Shown: positions 1 to 20,623 of the stretch, piece by piece
How the letters are laid out: the number at the start of each line of letters is the position of its first letter
Numbering within the stretch: the stretch's first letter is position 1
Assembly (NCBI RefSeq): GCF_001039355.2
Contig: NW_019775731.1
Span: 145,456 to 209,455 of the forward strand
Direction of reading: 5' to 3'
DNA: 64,000 bases
Origin: Lingula anatina
Taxonomy: Eukaryota > Brachiopoda > Lingulata > Lingulida > Lingulidae
Made by a program: the position numbers and the translations under genes
The notes under the pieces: model-generated
What the model saw: the letters and a program-made list of their open reading frames with translations, nothing else
Database searches by the model: none
What the model was told of the DNA's origin: nothing

Positions 1-311
1 TTTAATATATTGTCATTAGTGTGCAGAACAAATGTTGTTGTGATTTTATGTTGTGATTTAATTTTACATCAGCAACATGATCATAGTTACACGTAATGAT
101 TACTGATCTAAAAGTTGTTCTTGAACACAAATAAAGTAAGGATGCAAGGGAATGGATGTTCATGAAGTCCATCTTACTCATATGTAAATTATCATTATTA
201 TTGTTTTTATTAATATAAGTTGATGCATAAACAAACAGTTACATGTAGGTGTTTGGATGAAGTTTTGACATATTGAACAAACTACATTAAAAACTTAACA
301 CATGATTTCAG
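1..311. other. Intron of VPS33B at the left edge
   Basis: AT-rich sequence ending in a splice acceptor (TTTCAG) just before the first visible VPS33B exon. I see no exon or repeat of note. The 5' part of the gene lies outside the window. Confidence 0.7.
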
Positions 312-841
312 GTGTAGATTATGTGACTCCGCTGTGTTCACAGGTGACATATGAGGGTTTGTTAGATGAAGTATTTGGTATACAGAGTGGTAGGTATTAC
401 TTGACTTTGGGCTTGAGAAATGTAATGAAATGATTTAAACAGAATCCATTACATGATCAGGAAATATAAAAAGGAAAAAAATGATAATGACTAGTGTCTG
501 TGTGAGTTTGTTCATGACATTATAAAAAAACTTTTCAACTTGTGCAATATCTTTGCACAATCTGGTATTAAAGGTACACATTATTATCTACCATCCTCAT
601 ATTTCAGGATTTTCAATTTGCCATTGCTTTGTTCCTAAAATTGCATTCATTGAAAACTTATTTCCTGTGCATTTGCAAGCTTTGCTGTGTATTTGCATTT
701 TTAACACTTGTGTAATGAACAGTTTCTGTTCTGCTTCTCAGGTTGTATAGAGTTTGGACATGAGGTATCTGGTAGAGACCAGCCAGTGAAGTTAATGCTG
801 ACCAGCCAGGACGAGGTCAGTAATGGGTTTTTCATTTATTT

Positions 842-893
<52 letters not shown>

Positions 894-3800
894 CATTCGT
901 ATATTTAATACATGGATTGTTGTAGGTGAAATGGAGAACTTGGATATCATGTAAATTATTGTAATGAAATATTTACTTTCGTGAATTTCGACATGTATTT
1001 TCTTTATTTTCTCTTTCGTTGGGGTGATTCTTAAATGGTGTTTGGTATTGTCCTTTTTATAGAATATGAACTGATATGGGTTACCTGTTCAGTTTTGATG
1101 TATTTTATAAACTGTACATTTTATTTCTCTTTCATCATGCTAGTTTGTACCAAAAAGGAGGGTTTCAATTTTGTATATTCTTTTTAATGGAAGATCATTT
1201 TTATATAAGAATACACGTCTTTACTACAATTTCTTATATTTATTAACAGATTTTTGAAGAGATCAGAAATAGACATTTTACCAATGTGTTTAGTTTCTTG
1301 AGTGGAAAAGCAAAGGAAGTGCAATCTGGTTATGATGTGAGTAAATTTGTTTTTGTTTTACTCTTTAAAGACATTTGAAAAATCCAAATAAGCAGAGATG
1401 AGTAACCTTGCCAACACTCACATAGATTAAAATTGTATTTCTGTTGAAGATTAATTGTTGCTTGATTTGATATCTGCTTTTATCTAAGCTTGCTGTATTT
1501 TCAGTAGAAATCTGGTGAATGAAAGTGGTGCTCACTTCACAAATTATTTTTTTTATGAAGTAAGGTTAAGTAATGAAAATGACTTGAATTCCAGAAAAGA
1601 CACCAGTTAGAATCGGTGCGTGACATGAAGGATTTTGTAGCAAATGACTTGAAGGATCTTAAACAGCAGCATAAATCTTTGGCTCTGTGTAAGTATGTAC
1701 CCAGCACACATCCATATGCATTACTCAATATTTGATATATATTGAAATTATAAAGTATTTTAGAAAAGGGCACATCATTTGCCTGATTTGATAGAAAGTG
1801 TAGATGTGGTCCTGATCTTGGAATTCCAAGAATTCTCATAAATGGATCTGAAAATGATACTCTCCTAACACTTTCTACTTGTAATTAGTAAAAAAGTTAC
1901 TATGACAGGGCACATTTTCCCTCTCATTTCAGTTATTGGTGCCAGTGAGGTGATCATGAGCAGGAAGACTAAAGGGATTGATTTTGAAGAACTTCTGAGA
2001 GTAGAATACAGTAAGCACTCCTCTTAGTAAGATAACCAGGTCTTATATAAATATAATGATTTGCAAAATCATTTAATTTTCATTTTACAGTAAGTATGAC
2101 TAGGGGTTCCAGCACTTTAAAAATTTAACTGGATGATTGGAGTATTTGGTCCCAACTCAGCATACTCAGTTAATTTTATTACTGATCAAGGTAATAATTG
2201 ATAATAATAATAATGGATTAATCTATACTAAATTAAGTTTTTTTCCTTAGGATAGAGCATTATAATTTTGTTTCTTGCTGCAATATAAAATGTTTTTTGT
2301 TTTTTCTTTTACAGATATGTTGGAAGGAGTCAGTAGAACAGAGAGTATAAATTATATTGAAGAAAGACTCAACAGACAGGTGAAATTAACTTGTGATGGT
2401 TTACAAATTTTAACATTTAATTGTCATATGTGATGAACTTAAAAAATGCTGTGGATTTTCAAATTATTAATTTTAAGCTCAAATGAGAAATAAAATGAAA
2501 GAATGGATGCCTTTATGGGCTGTTAACATTGATTTTTTTGAAATTTTTGATAATTCTAGTTTAATTGTCTGCAAACATTAAGGCTGCTCTGTTTACTGTC
2601 ACTCACACAAGATGGAATCCCTCCCAAAGAATACAAGTCACTGAAAACTCAGTTTCTTCATGTAAGTATATAGCAGGTCTTTACTATTTTAATTTTATTT
2701 TCTATGTATCAGATGTTTTATATATTTTGTAGCTGGTTGCAGATCTCATGTTTTTAAATGCTTGCATACCTTGTTCTATGTCTCTGTATTTCTTGTCCCA
2801 ATAACTATATTCCTAACATAAAAGAGTATAATATGTAAATTAAAAATGGTTTTCAAAATCTTAATTGTATTGCAAGTGTGAAAATATATTCAAGTGAACA
2901 AACCTGAATGTAAGATATGCAAATTTATTTACAGGCTGAAGGGTATGACTGGATGCTCACTTTTCATAATCTGAAAAAACTTGGATTGCTGAAAGAACAG
3001 GCGGACCAACACAGCTACAAGTCAATAGGGGGCAGTAAGGGAGGCAAGGGGGCCAAGATGGCCGTGCCAAGCTTCGGGTCACTGACATGGAAGAGCTCAT
3101 TTCAGACAGCATCAAAAAGTTTAAAACTGGTCAGTTGATTGGGGTTGGCTGATTAAGGGTATTCTGGGTACTCTGTACAAAACAGAATTTACTAGAAAAT
3201 GCTTTTATAATAAAATGAATAATTTGTGTATTGTGTTTGAATTGACTTATATGATATATGATATGATACAATAGGATAATTTAAACCTGTAATACCAGTT
3301 CCTGCTTGGACTTTTGTGTTGTTAACTTATTCATAGACTGAACAGTGGTCTCTTGAATTAATGTTTATGATGTACTAAGTTAACTGTGGTAGTCTGCAGA
3401 TGCTAAGCCTTACAGCGTTTAAATGATATCTTACTATATAGCTCTGATAGCTCTGTGAGCATATTTTTTTTTTTTTTTTGGTTATTCAGATATTTATTGA
3501 TAATTTTTTTTATTTAGATTCCTAAAGATACAGAAAACCTGGACCTGCGGTTCCCCACTGATATGTCTTATGTGTTTGGAGGTGCTTACACACCTCTTAG
3601 TTGTAAACTAGTGGAGCAGGTAATGTTATATGTTAAAAAAAAAAGAACACAACACACAGTTGGAAATGTGTAAACAATATCAAATGAAAGACAATTGCAT
3701 CAGATAATTGTTGTGTGATATATTTTAATTAAAGAAAATAAATAATATCTAGGATATAGAAAATGATTCAAATTCAAGTAATTTTTAAATAATACAGGAT

Positions 3801-4208
3801 CTATGAAATTTAAATTTTCTCAGAATACTAAGTATTCACTGACTCAACAAAATTTAACTTTTAAGTTAAAATATTAAATATAAAATATAATATAAAATAT
3901 AATAATATAAAATATTAAAATACCACTACAAATTATTGACCAAACTTTTGCTAGTTTTGGCAGACTTTTTGAGTATTACTTTTTTATACTACCTATGCTC
4001 TTGTTCCAGATTCTGAACAAGTGCAGTTTTGAGGATGTTGATCCCGTACTCAAGACACTGTCCATACCACGCTTCAGTATGATGCCAGCTTCTGCAAGGT
4101 TTAAAGGTAACAGATTTGTGTGTGTTTGTGTATGTAGAATGTTGTATGGTGTTGGTTTAAAGGGCAAGCATTAAAAAACACTTAGATCAATGCTAGGGGC
4201 TGGTTTTA

Positions 4209-4242
<34 letters not shown>

Positions 4243-5091
4243 AAATTGGACAAAAAATCCATAGGAATTGACTTAAATAAAGAATTGTCTGAAACATTAG
4301 AAATGTTTTTTTTCTGGTTATAAAACTGGCACAATATTTTTTAAAATTAAAGCACCGATTTATAAAAGTTAAAACAAGGTTAATTCAGTAGAAAAATGTG
4401 CACTCACGTCTCACAAATTTTAAGGTGCCAGTAGATTAAATTAAAGTTAAGCAGTTAAATTTAAAATATATGTATTTTTAGTATTTCATTTTCATGCTTA
4501 TCATCATTTTTATAATTATATTGTTGTGACCGTTTTCTCAGTCCATAATAACTCCCTATTCCTTGCTGTTGATACACCATCAGTATTGAAAATACACTAA
4601 ACTCAGACTCTGATTTGATCATTTATTTGATTCAGCTGACCCAAACAAATACCTTCGAGTAGTTCTTGTCTACTTCCTGGGAGGATGTACATATTCAGAG
4701 ATCACAGCTCTTCGTTTTCTTGGCAAAGTCAAAGGTGGGTACAAAAAAAACATTGGGTTTTAAGGCAATCTTCTACATTCATGTGGTTGTTTACCGATAA
4801 AACAGGGTATAAAAATATGGCTATAGGTTGTTTTATGCCCAATGATTTCACACAGAAAGCAAGTTAATCAGTGTCAGCATGAATTAAGTCCTTCCAACCC
4901 TTTGCCTGCTGCATGATTTAGAATACAACAGTAAATCAAAATAAGTGGCTCACAAGTAAATAACGAATAAGGAAAAAATTGCTTGCAATATTTGACTTTT
5001 TTTTTCAGGTTACAAATTTATAATTGCTACCACTTCCATAATCACAGGAGCAAGGTTGTTAGACCAAGTGACTGAAGTAACTCCCAAGTGA
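312..5091 (+). CDS. VPS33B: VPS33B, C-terminal part (Sec1/Munc18 family, CHEVI complex)
   Basis: Twelve exons: 312-389, 742-815, 1250-1336, 1595-1688, 1933-2010, 2315-2379, 2560-2661, 2935-3129, 3518-3619, 4010-4106, 4636-4734, 5009-5091 (TGA). All joins keep frame, giving about 383 residues, roughly human residue 240 to the end. Recognised by [16 protein letters not shown] at the start, [12 protein letters not shown] in the middle and [17 protein letters not shown] near the end, which separate it from VPS33A. The family is a Sec1/Munc18-type protein that pairs with VIPAS39 and acts in late endosome, lysosome and apical-recycling traffic. The weakly conserved part is the linker around 3020-3080 (Gly/Lys-rich). 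The N-terminal Sec1 portion is upstream of the window. Tail to tail with MSH3. Confidence 0.93.
843..892. repeat. (AAT)n microsatellite
   Basis: About 16 near-perfect AAT units in a VPS33B intron, 28 bp after the donor at 815. Confidence 0.95.
4210..4240. repeat. Poly-A run
   Basis: 31 consecutive A in the VPS33B intron. It directly follows a GGGGCTGGTTTTACA stretch, so it may be the tail of a short retroposon, but no full element could be delimited. Confidence 0.7.
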
Positions 5092-5857
5092 AACCAATTC
5101 ATTCCAGTTCAACCTGATGTGCAATATTTAGTGAGGTTACCAACAACTTATTTTTTTACAAATGTGAGTCTAATACTTTACATGTTACTGGCAGTAGTAC
5201 AACAACTGAAAACAATTAGGAAACTACAAGTAACAGAGCACAGAATGTGTTCATGTAGCCAAGTTGGTTATGGTACCTTGAGCATAAGAACAAAATTAAA
5301 AAAGGACATTTCTACTCATTAAAAATGGCTTTAAAAAATATAACTGAGCTACAGGGGTGTATGATCAAATGTTATACACCATGTATGGATGGAATAAAGA
5401 TTTAGACACACCCATGTCCAAGGGATCCACAGTTCCCACAAGTCTTCTGTGTAGACAACTTCATTGTCCTCTCATGCTTTAACATATTCATAGAAAGAAT
5501 GGTATCAAAAGTATGATCAAACAAAAAAGCTTGCATCAGATGAAAAAGTCTCTTTAATGGTGTTTGTCACACAAATAAATTGCTTATCAGCTGCTTGTTA
5601 AGCAGTCACTTCACTTATCATTACACATGAATGCATAATTTTATACCTTCTGATATACAGTGTTGAAGTTTTTGTATAGCTCAATGAGGTATGGCCAGAC
5701 CATGTCGTAACAATAGTTGCCAGATTAAGATATGATTTTAGCATCCACTGCTGTAGTCGTTTTACTCATTATAAAATGTGGATAACTGGTTTTTGTTATT
5801 AAATGTAAGCATATTTGCACTTATCCAGAGTGAAGATTGCACTTGAAGAAAAATGTT
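5092..5857. other. Tail-to-tail interval between VPS33B and MSH3
   Basis: 766 bp between the two stop codons. It must hold both 3' UTRs. A canonical AATAAA on the plus strand lies at 5393-5398, 302 bp after the VPS33B stop, and fits its poly(A) signal. For MSH3, only weaker minus-strand variants (ATTAAA around 5552) were seen. The transcripts may overlap. No separate gene recognised; a 67-codon open frame at 5119-5322 looks like chance. Confidence 0.7.
5393..5398 (+). promoter_or_regulatory. Candidate poly(A) signal of VPS33B
   Basis: Perfect AATAAA in the expected orientation, 302 bp past the stop codon. Confidence 0.55.
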
Positions 5858-14815
<8,958 letters not shown>

Positions 14816-15371
14816 TTTGCTGCCAGTGGAGGGCAACTCACGCGCATCAGGGATAGTTTTGCATTTACTCCAGCATCCAGAGCGTGATCGTGTTTCGCGC
14901 CATTTGCACTACGGCATTGTGGGACAACATATTTGATGATTGGATAAGGTAAGGAAACGCTTCATGCATGTGTATCTATATTAAATGAAATGTAACATAG
15001 AACCAAAGTATTGGTTATGAAGTCCTTATGAACAGTTGCAAATGAATAAGCAGCCACATCTAATTACGCTTTGAATTTGATTAATTTGAAGATTGTCTGG
15101 ATCTGTCATTGCTTCAACTCCGCAATGAATTGGATTTTTCCAAATTCGTAAATCTCGTTTATCTCTTATGTACAAGAATTCATTTTTATGTACGAGGAAG
15201 ACTATGACTTTGTATTTAATATAGAAATTCATGTAAAAAGTAAAAGCTTGTCGAATAAATAACGTGCCGGTACCGGTGCATATTATACTTCAGTCTTGAT
15301 GCTGTGTTCATATACTCCAGTACATGTATATTTATTACACTGACAGCAGGCGAGGTATCAGTTTAGTGACC
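14816..15371. promoter_or_regulatory. Divergent promoter region of MSH3 (-) and KIAA0825 homologue (+)
   Basis: 556 bp between the two start codons, transcribed outward both ways. The MSH3-proximal half is CpG-richer than the surroundings. A minus-strand CCAAT box lies at 14938-14943 (GATTGG on plus). CCCACAATGC (14914-14923, minus) resembles the core of the ZNF143/Staf site, a motif known from bidirectional promoters. No TATA box is convincing. The motif calls are by eye. Confidence 0.6.
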
Positions 15372-16791
15372 ATGGCTAACCCAGCTGCCAAATTCCCAAA
15401 CCGAAGGGTCACTTGTCCTGGGCTGCGGACAGCCCCACCGTCTGACCAGGTACTGGACAGGATGATCAGTGACATTGACTTACAGTTGCAGGAAAATGCT
15501 AAACAGTAAGTACTAGTATAGTCAGTCCTATAATTATTATGAGTAAAATAAGTCTTTTAATTAAAATCAGATAATCTGTCTAATTTGATGGCTTTTATTC
15601 ACTGGCAGATTAAGGGGTGGAGAGGGGTTACGGACGGGGAAAGGAGGGGAATGTCCCCCCCCCCCCCTCCGTCGTTTTCAATAATTCCACCTTTAAGTAA
15701 TAATTTACTATTTTTTTGTCTGGACTGCTGACTCAGATATGTTTCAAATTACCATTTTAATTTTAATAAATGACCTAAGTATATAATCTAGCTGTCATAT
15801 ATTTATGTCACTGTTATATATATTTTATCCCCTTTACAGACTTGAAGGTTGCATTGAGGATATTCTGAAGTTAACCAGTCAGCTCCCTGGTGGACGTAAC
15901 TTCACTCTGGCCAAGGAGGCTGTAGATTATACAGCCAATAGTCATATACTGGAAAAGAGCTCTTGTTATGATCCTGACCTGGAACAAGTCTCCAACCTTT
16001 TCAGACATGTGGTATGCAATTTAACAAATAGTAGCTTAAAGACTCCGAAAGGTCTCTGGTGTTACCCCCCTCCTTGTTTTATTAAGTTTTTGTTAGATTA
16101 ATTGAAAAGAAAAGGGCAATGATTATTATTTTATAAAAATTTTAAAATGTGGACTTGGTTGAAATTGTTATCACTTCTTTCCCTCTTGAATAAGTAAACA
16201 TCTTGAAAATTTAACTGCAATTTGTAAAGATTTTTTTGGCATATATATGTTAACAGACAGACACAGATAAGCAGGCAAACCATGCCAAGGAAAACATATC
16301 TTCCATCACAGGCAGAGGTACTGATGTATACATTAACATAGACTTATTTACATGCAATTTTGACATAATTATATCTATATACATATCTTTCCAGCTGCGC
16401 CAAATGGATGAGCACCCTGGCTCTGAAGAGGCCATCTTGGAATCCTTGCTCCAGCTGTCATCTCAGGAGGGGATAACACTCCCACTGCGCTCTGCACGAA
16501 CGGAACAAAACTTGGACTCTGTTCTCTCTCTGGGGGCTATCTGTGACGTCAATGAACAGATCAGTGAATCTCTGTGGAATGACATCAAAATTCGCTTGAA
16601 GAAGTTTTTCCTTGATAGACTGAATAATTTGCCTTTGGAGCCTGACCTAAGTACAGTGAAAGTAGAAGGAGGGAAAAGGATGGACTATTTGAACAGTCTG
16701 TGTTGTCTGAATACTGCAGCAGAGGTGAGAAATACGTGATGGTAGATTGAATATGGTCTTTTGGATATGTACATGTGTGTGCACACGCACA

Positions 16792-16828
<37 letters not shown>

Positions 16829-19800
16829 GAAGGTAGATTGAATTCAAATAAGAAGTTAAAACTAATTCTCCTATTTAAAGTAATGTTTTTCAAATACTAG
16901 TACACTTTTGAAAACTACTCAGACTTGCAAATCTGAAAGACAATAAATTCACATTTATCTTCTAGGTGTGGAAGAGTTATAGATCTTTGCGATCCCAACA
17001 ACTGCAGAGGATGATTAATAAAAATCTTTACACAGCTGAGGGGAATATGCTGGAGTTTGAAGCTCAGTCCACGGCTTGGGAATCTCTCAGTGCCACTGTT
17101 ATTAGTATGATCAACGAGGACTTTGCTATTCTGAACTCTGGCATATTTGCAAGGGTTGTCACAACCTTTGAGTGCCTGCACCTCATTTACCAAGAGAGGC
17201 TGTCTGAAGAAATCGGAAACATTGCAGAAAGACTTCAACACGAGTTGCCAGGGCTGGAGGAGCAAGCTTCTGCTGCTCCCTCTAGTGAGAGGAAAATTCC
17301 AAAGTCGGAATCCAGACATGAGTTTGGTCCTGTAGCTAATGTGAAATCTTTACTGAGATCACACTCAAAGAGTTTGGACAGTCTGTTAGTCAAGGGTGAC
17401 CTGTTTCCTGATGTCAGCAAGTCAGAACCTGTTTTATATTGTTTTGTCCGGCTGGTCAGAGCTGTGTGTGCCATTGAGAGCCATATTGATGACCTGCACA
17501 AGACTATGATCTGGGAGGTGGTGAATAAGACCAAAAAGAAAACAAGTACTCAGAAGACAGGAATCAGGGGTAAGCTGGATTCACAAAATAACTTAAGTCC
17601 GAAAATTGGGCTAAACTTTTAGATCAAAATTTTTGCTGAATAAGTCGAAGATATATAAAATGATTTAATTGGACTAGCACTGATTTATCTTGTTCAAACT
17701 AACCTATGTTCAGGACTGCGGGTGGGGCTCTTTTGAGAAACAGGCCCCTGGACATAGTTTTTTTCACAAAAGAACTTCACTTATAAGTGAAAGATTAAAA
17801 AAATTGAAGTTGTTGGAGATTAAGTTAAGTAAGCTAGGCTGAATATAAAAATGAGATCTTTTACATGACTGTTTTAGCTCAAAAGTATATCAGCAAGATC
17901 AGATTGATGATATTTGGTATAGTGTGGATTTGTTTGTTAATTTGTTAATTTGTTACTTTATTTACAGGTGTATTGAAGAGTGGAAGTACATCTGAGTTGG
18001 CAACACCAAAGCAATCTGTGGAAGGATTTTTTGGCAGTTTAAGTCTTGATGATTCACTAACAACTAGTCTTCAAGGTATTTAATGTGTGATTGTTGTGCC
18101 AAGAGAGTTTTTCTCTCTTCAAAACGAAAATTGTGTAAGATTAAAAATTGCTATTTACTTAATTTTACAAAAGTGGGGATGAGTAACAGCCTTAAAAATA
18201 TTTTTTGTCTATATAACCTGTAATATCACCTAGACTCCCTTGTATATGTTTCGTAAAATATTTTGTTCAGCATCTGTATTCATGCCAATTTTGCTGTCTA
18301 ATTGAATTTTTCTTGTATCTGATTCAGTGGTTGAGAAGGTGCCAGAAGAAGAGAAACCTCGCTGGAAGTGGCGGCGCTACTTCAAACCCGTGCTACCACA
18401 GCTAGCCAGGTGTCTGGAACAGTGCATACGCAATGCTGGCACCCAGGCAATGGAGGCAGAAAAACAGGCAGTGGAGACATCTGGTGGGCATGTTGATGCT
18501 GAGAGGGTGTGCCCTCTGCTGGTGGGAGGAAGACTGGACTACCCAACCTGTATTCCTAAAGTATGTGTTCCAAGTTTTAGCTGTGTTTGAAATGCGACCT
18601 TGTTTCCTATGTTTGATCTATATATCATGGCAGAGGTGTAATTCAAATCAAGAGGTTTGAGAATACACAACTTATTAATCTAAAGCCTGTACCTTTTGCC
18701 TGCCTGGATCCTAAATTAATATAAATATAATCTTTGTGGCATATGGAGTAGAATAAGGTGGTATGGTATAATTGTCATTAATCTTTCATTTATAAAAGAA
18801 AAATGTATATTTAATTATTTTATTTGGTAGTATTGATACATTTTAGAGTGTTCAGCAGTTCATGTCCAGTTTAGACAGAGTGTTACCTCTAGCTTACCAC
18901 TGGTCAGAGGGTCAGTATCAAGTGATCAGGACTACTTTTGTAGATGCTACAGTTCTCCAGCTGAAGGATTTCCACAGATGGATAACAAAGGTGAAATGAG
19001 GATACAATGTAGTACTGTAGTGATTCTTGACTTCCTGTATATAAATACCCAGTATATACATGCAAAATTCTATATAATGCACTACAATATACTTGTCCAT
19101 CTGTATTTAATGTGTAACTTTACAGTTTTACTTCCTCAGGGATGGGATTTTTCCGACTATCAGCAGATTTCCGACTTTTTGGGGACAAAATATCATTGGC
19201 CTAGGCAGCCCCCTGGACCCCATGCCATATTTTTTAACTTTTTCACTGAACGGCCGCCTCATCCCTGTTTATTGCATACTGTTGAATGTTTCAGCTTGGC
19301 CTAGAAACTCCAAAGGAGAAGACAATACTCCAGACACTGTACTTGTCTCTGTCTGCAGCTGCCTTTATCAGAAATCATCTCCTCCATTATGAAACAGTAT
19401 TAACTGGAGAAGACACCAGGTAACCTCAAACAATGGCCACTGTCATGTGAAATTATCTTAAAACACATGTATTTTATTTTTGTTTTCATTTTATTGTTTC
19501 CACCATTTTACAGCTGAGTGGGACCTAAAGTTTGAGATTTCATCTTTCGATCCATGTCTAATTCTTGTTGTGAAAGAGTGTAAGAGATTTTACTTTCAAA
19601 ATAAACTCCTGTTGCCTGATGAAGATTGAAAAAAATGTGTCAATTATTACACTGCCCAAGTGCCCTGTACACTAAAGGAGGTGTAGAATAAGAAATGGCA
19701 GTAGTTGCAGTAGTTCCATGCCTTTTTTCTGTCTTATCAAATTTAGAAGTTGCTTTAGCAAATTAAAAGCTTGATAGCTCTTTTATGAAAAAAAATGGTT

Positions 19801-20574
19801 AGATGTACTCTTAGTTGCAATTTTTATAGCAATTTATAGACTTTATGAAAGATATATATATGGACTTTTCTGTTAACCTGTTTTTGATCAAAATAAAAGA
19901 TACAAATAAAGATTCATTTGGCAAGATTATTGACCTAAAAAAGACAATCTGACTGATGGTACCTATTGATTTTATCACATTGTAGATAAATATTGATCTT
20001 TAACATTTAATTTAGTCTGATCCTTCATTGATTAGTTTTCTGAGCCGTAATACTTTTGTTGTTGTTTCTTATTTTTTGTAGTTTTAAGTTATTTCGTTCA
20101 GTTAAATCATTCATGTACCCTCAGCAGCTTTTAGTTCTCGCAGCACTCTGCTCTGCTTTCAAAGGTCTGACTTTCCATAATTTTACCTTGGTGTGATTTT
20201 ATTTCAGAGAGGTGTTAGTTGATCCTCTATTTCATAAACCTAGTCCCAGGTAATGCATGTGTTCAAGCTTTGAAAAATGACATGTTTATCAGCAATTTGT
20301 CTCACTTTTGAAAGAATTTCTATTCACAGCTTGTTTGATATTATTGAAATTTTTTGTGTATGGAGTTGCTCCAAAGGTTTCACTAACTGAAGCACTTTTG
20401 GTGGTTGTATAATATAGCATTTTGCATGTATATAAATATATACAGACACGTATTATTCTGATAACTTCTACATAAATCTGACTGCTCCAGAAACAACATG
20501 CATATAAATATATACAGACACGTATAGTGTCTGTATGTATTCTGATAACTTCTACATAAATCTGACTGCTCCAG

Positions 20575-20623
<49 letters not shown>

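Noticed and set aside
3054..3129. Alternative open frame in a VPS33B exon reading a helical, acidic-basic peptide
   Set aside because: The other frame aligns with VPS33B through the splice junction ([14 protein letters not shown] then IPKDT), so this frame is chance.
14816..14836. N-terminal extension of MSH3 beginning at 14836
   Set aside because: The codon is TTG, not ATG; the first ATG is at 14815.
15324..15371. Upstream in-frame ATG for the KIAA0825 homologue
   Set aside because: Weaker start context than ACCATGG at 15372, and the added residues resemble nothing in the family.
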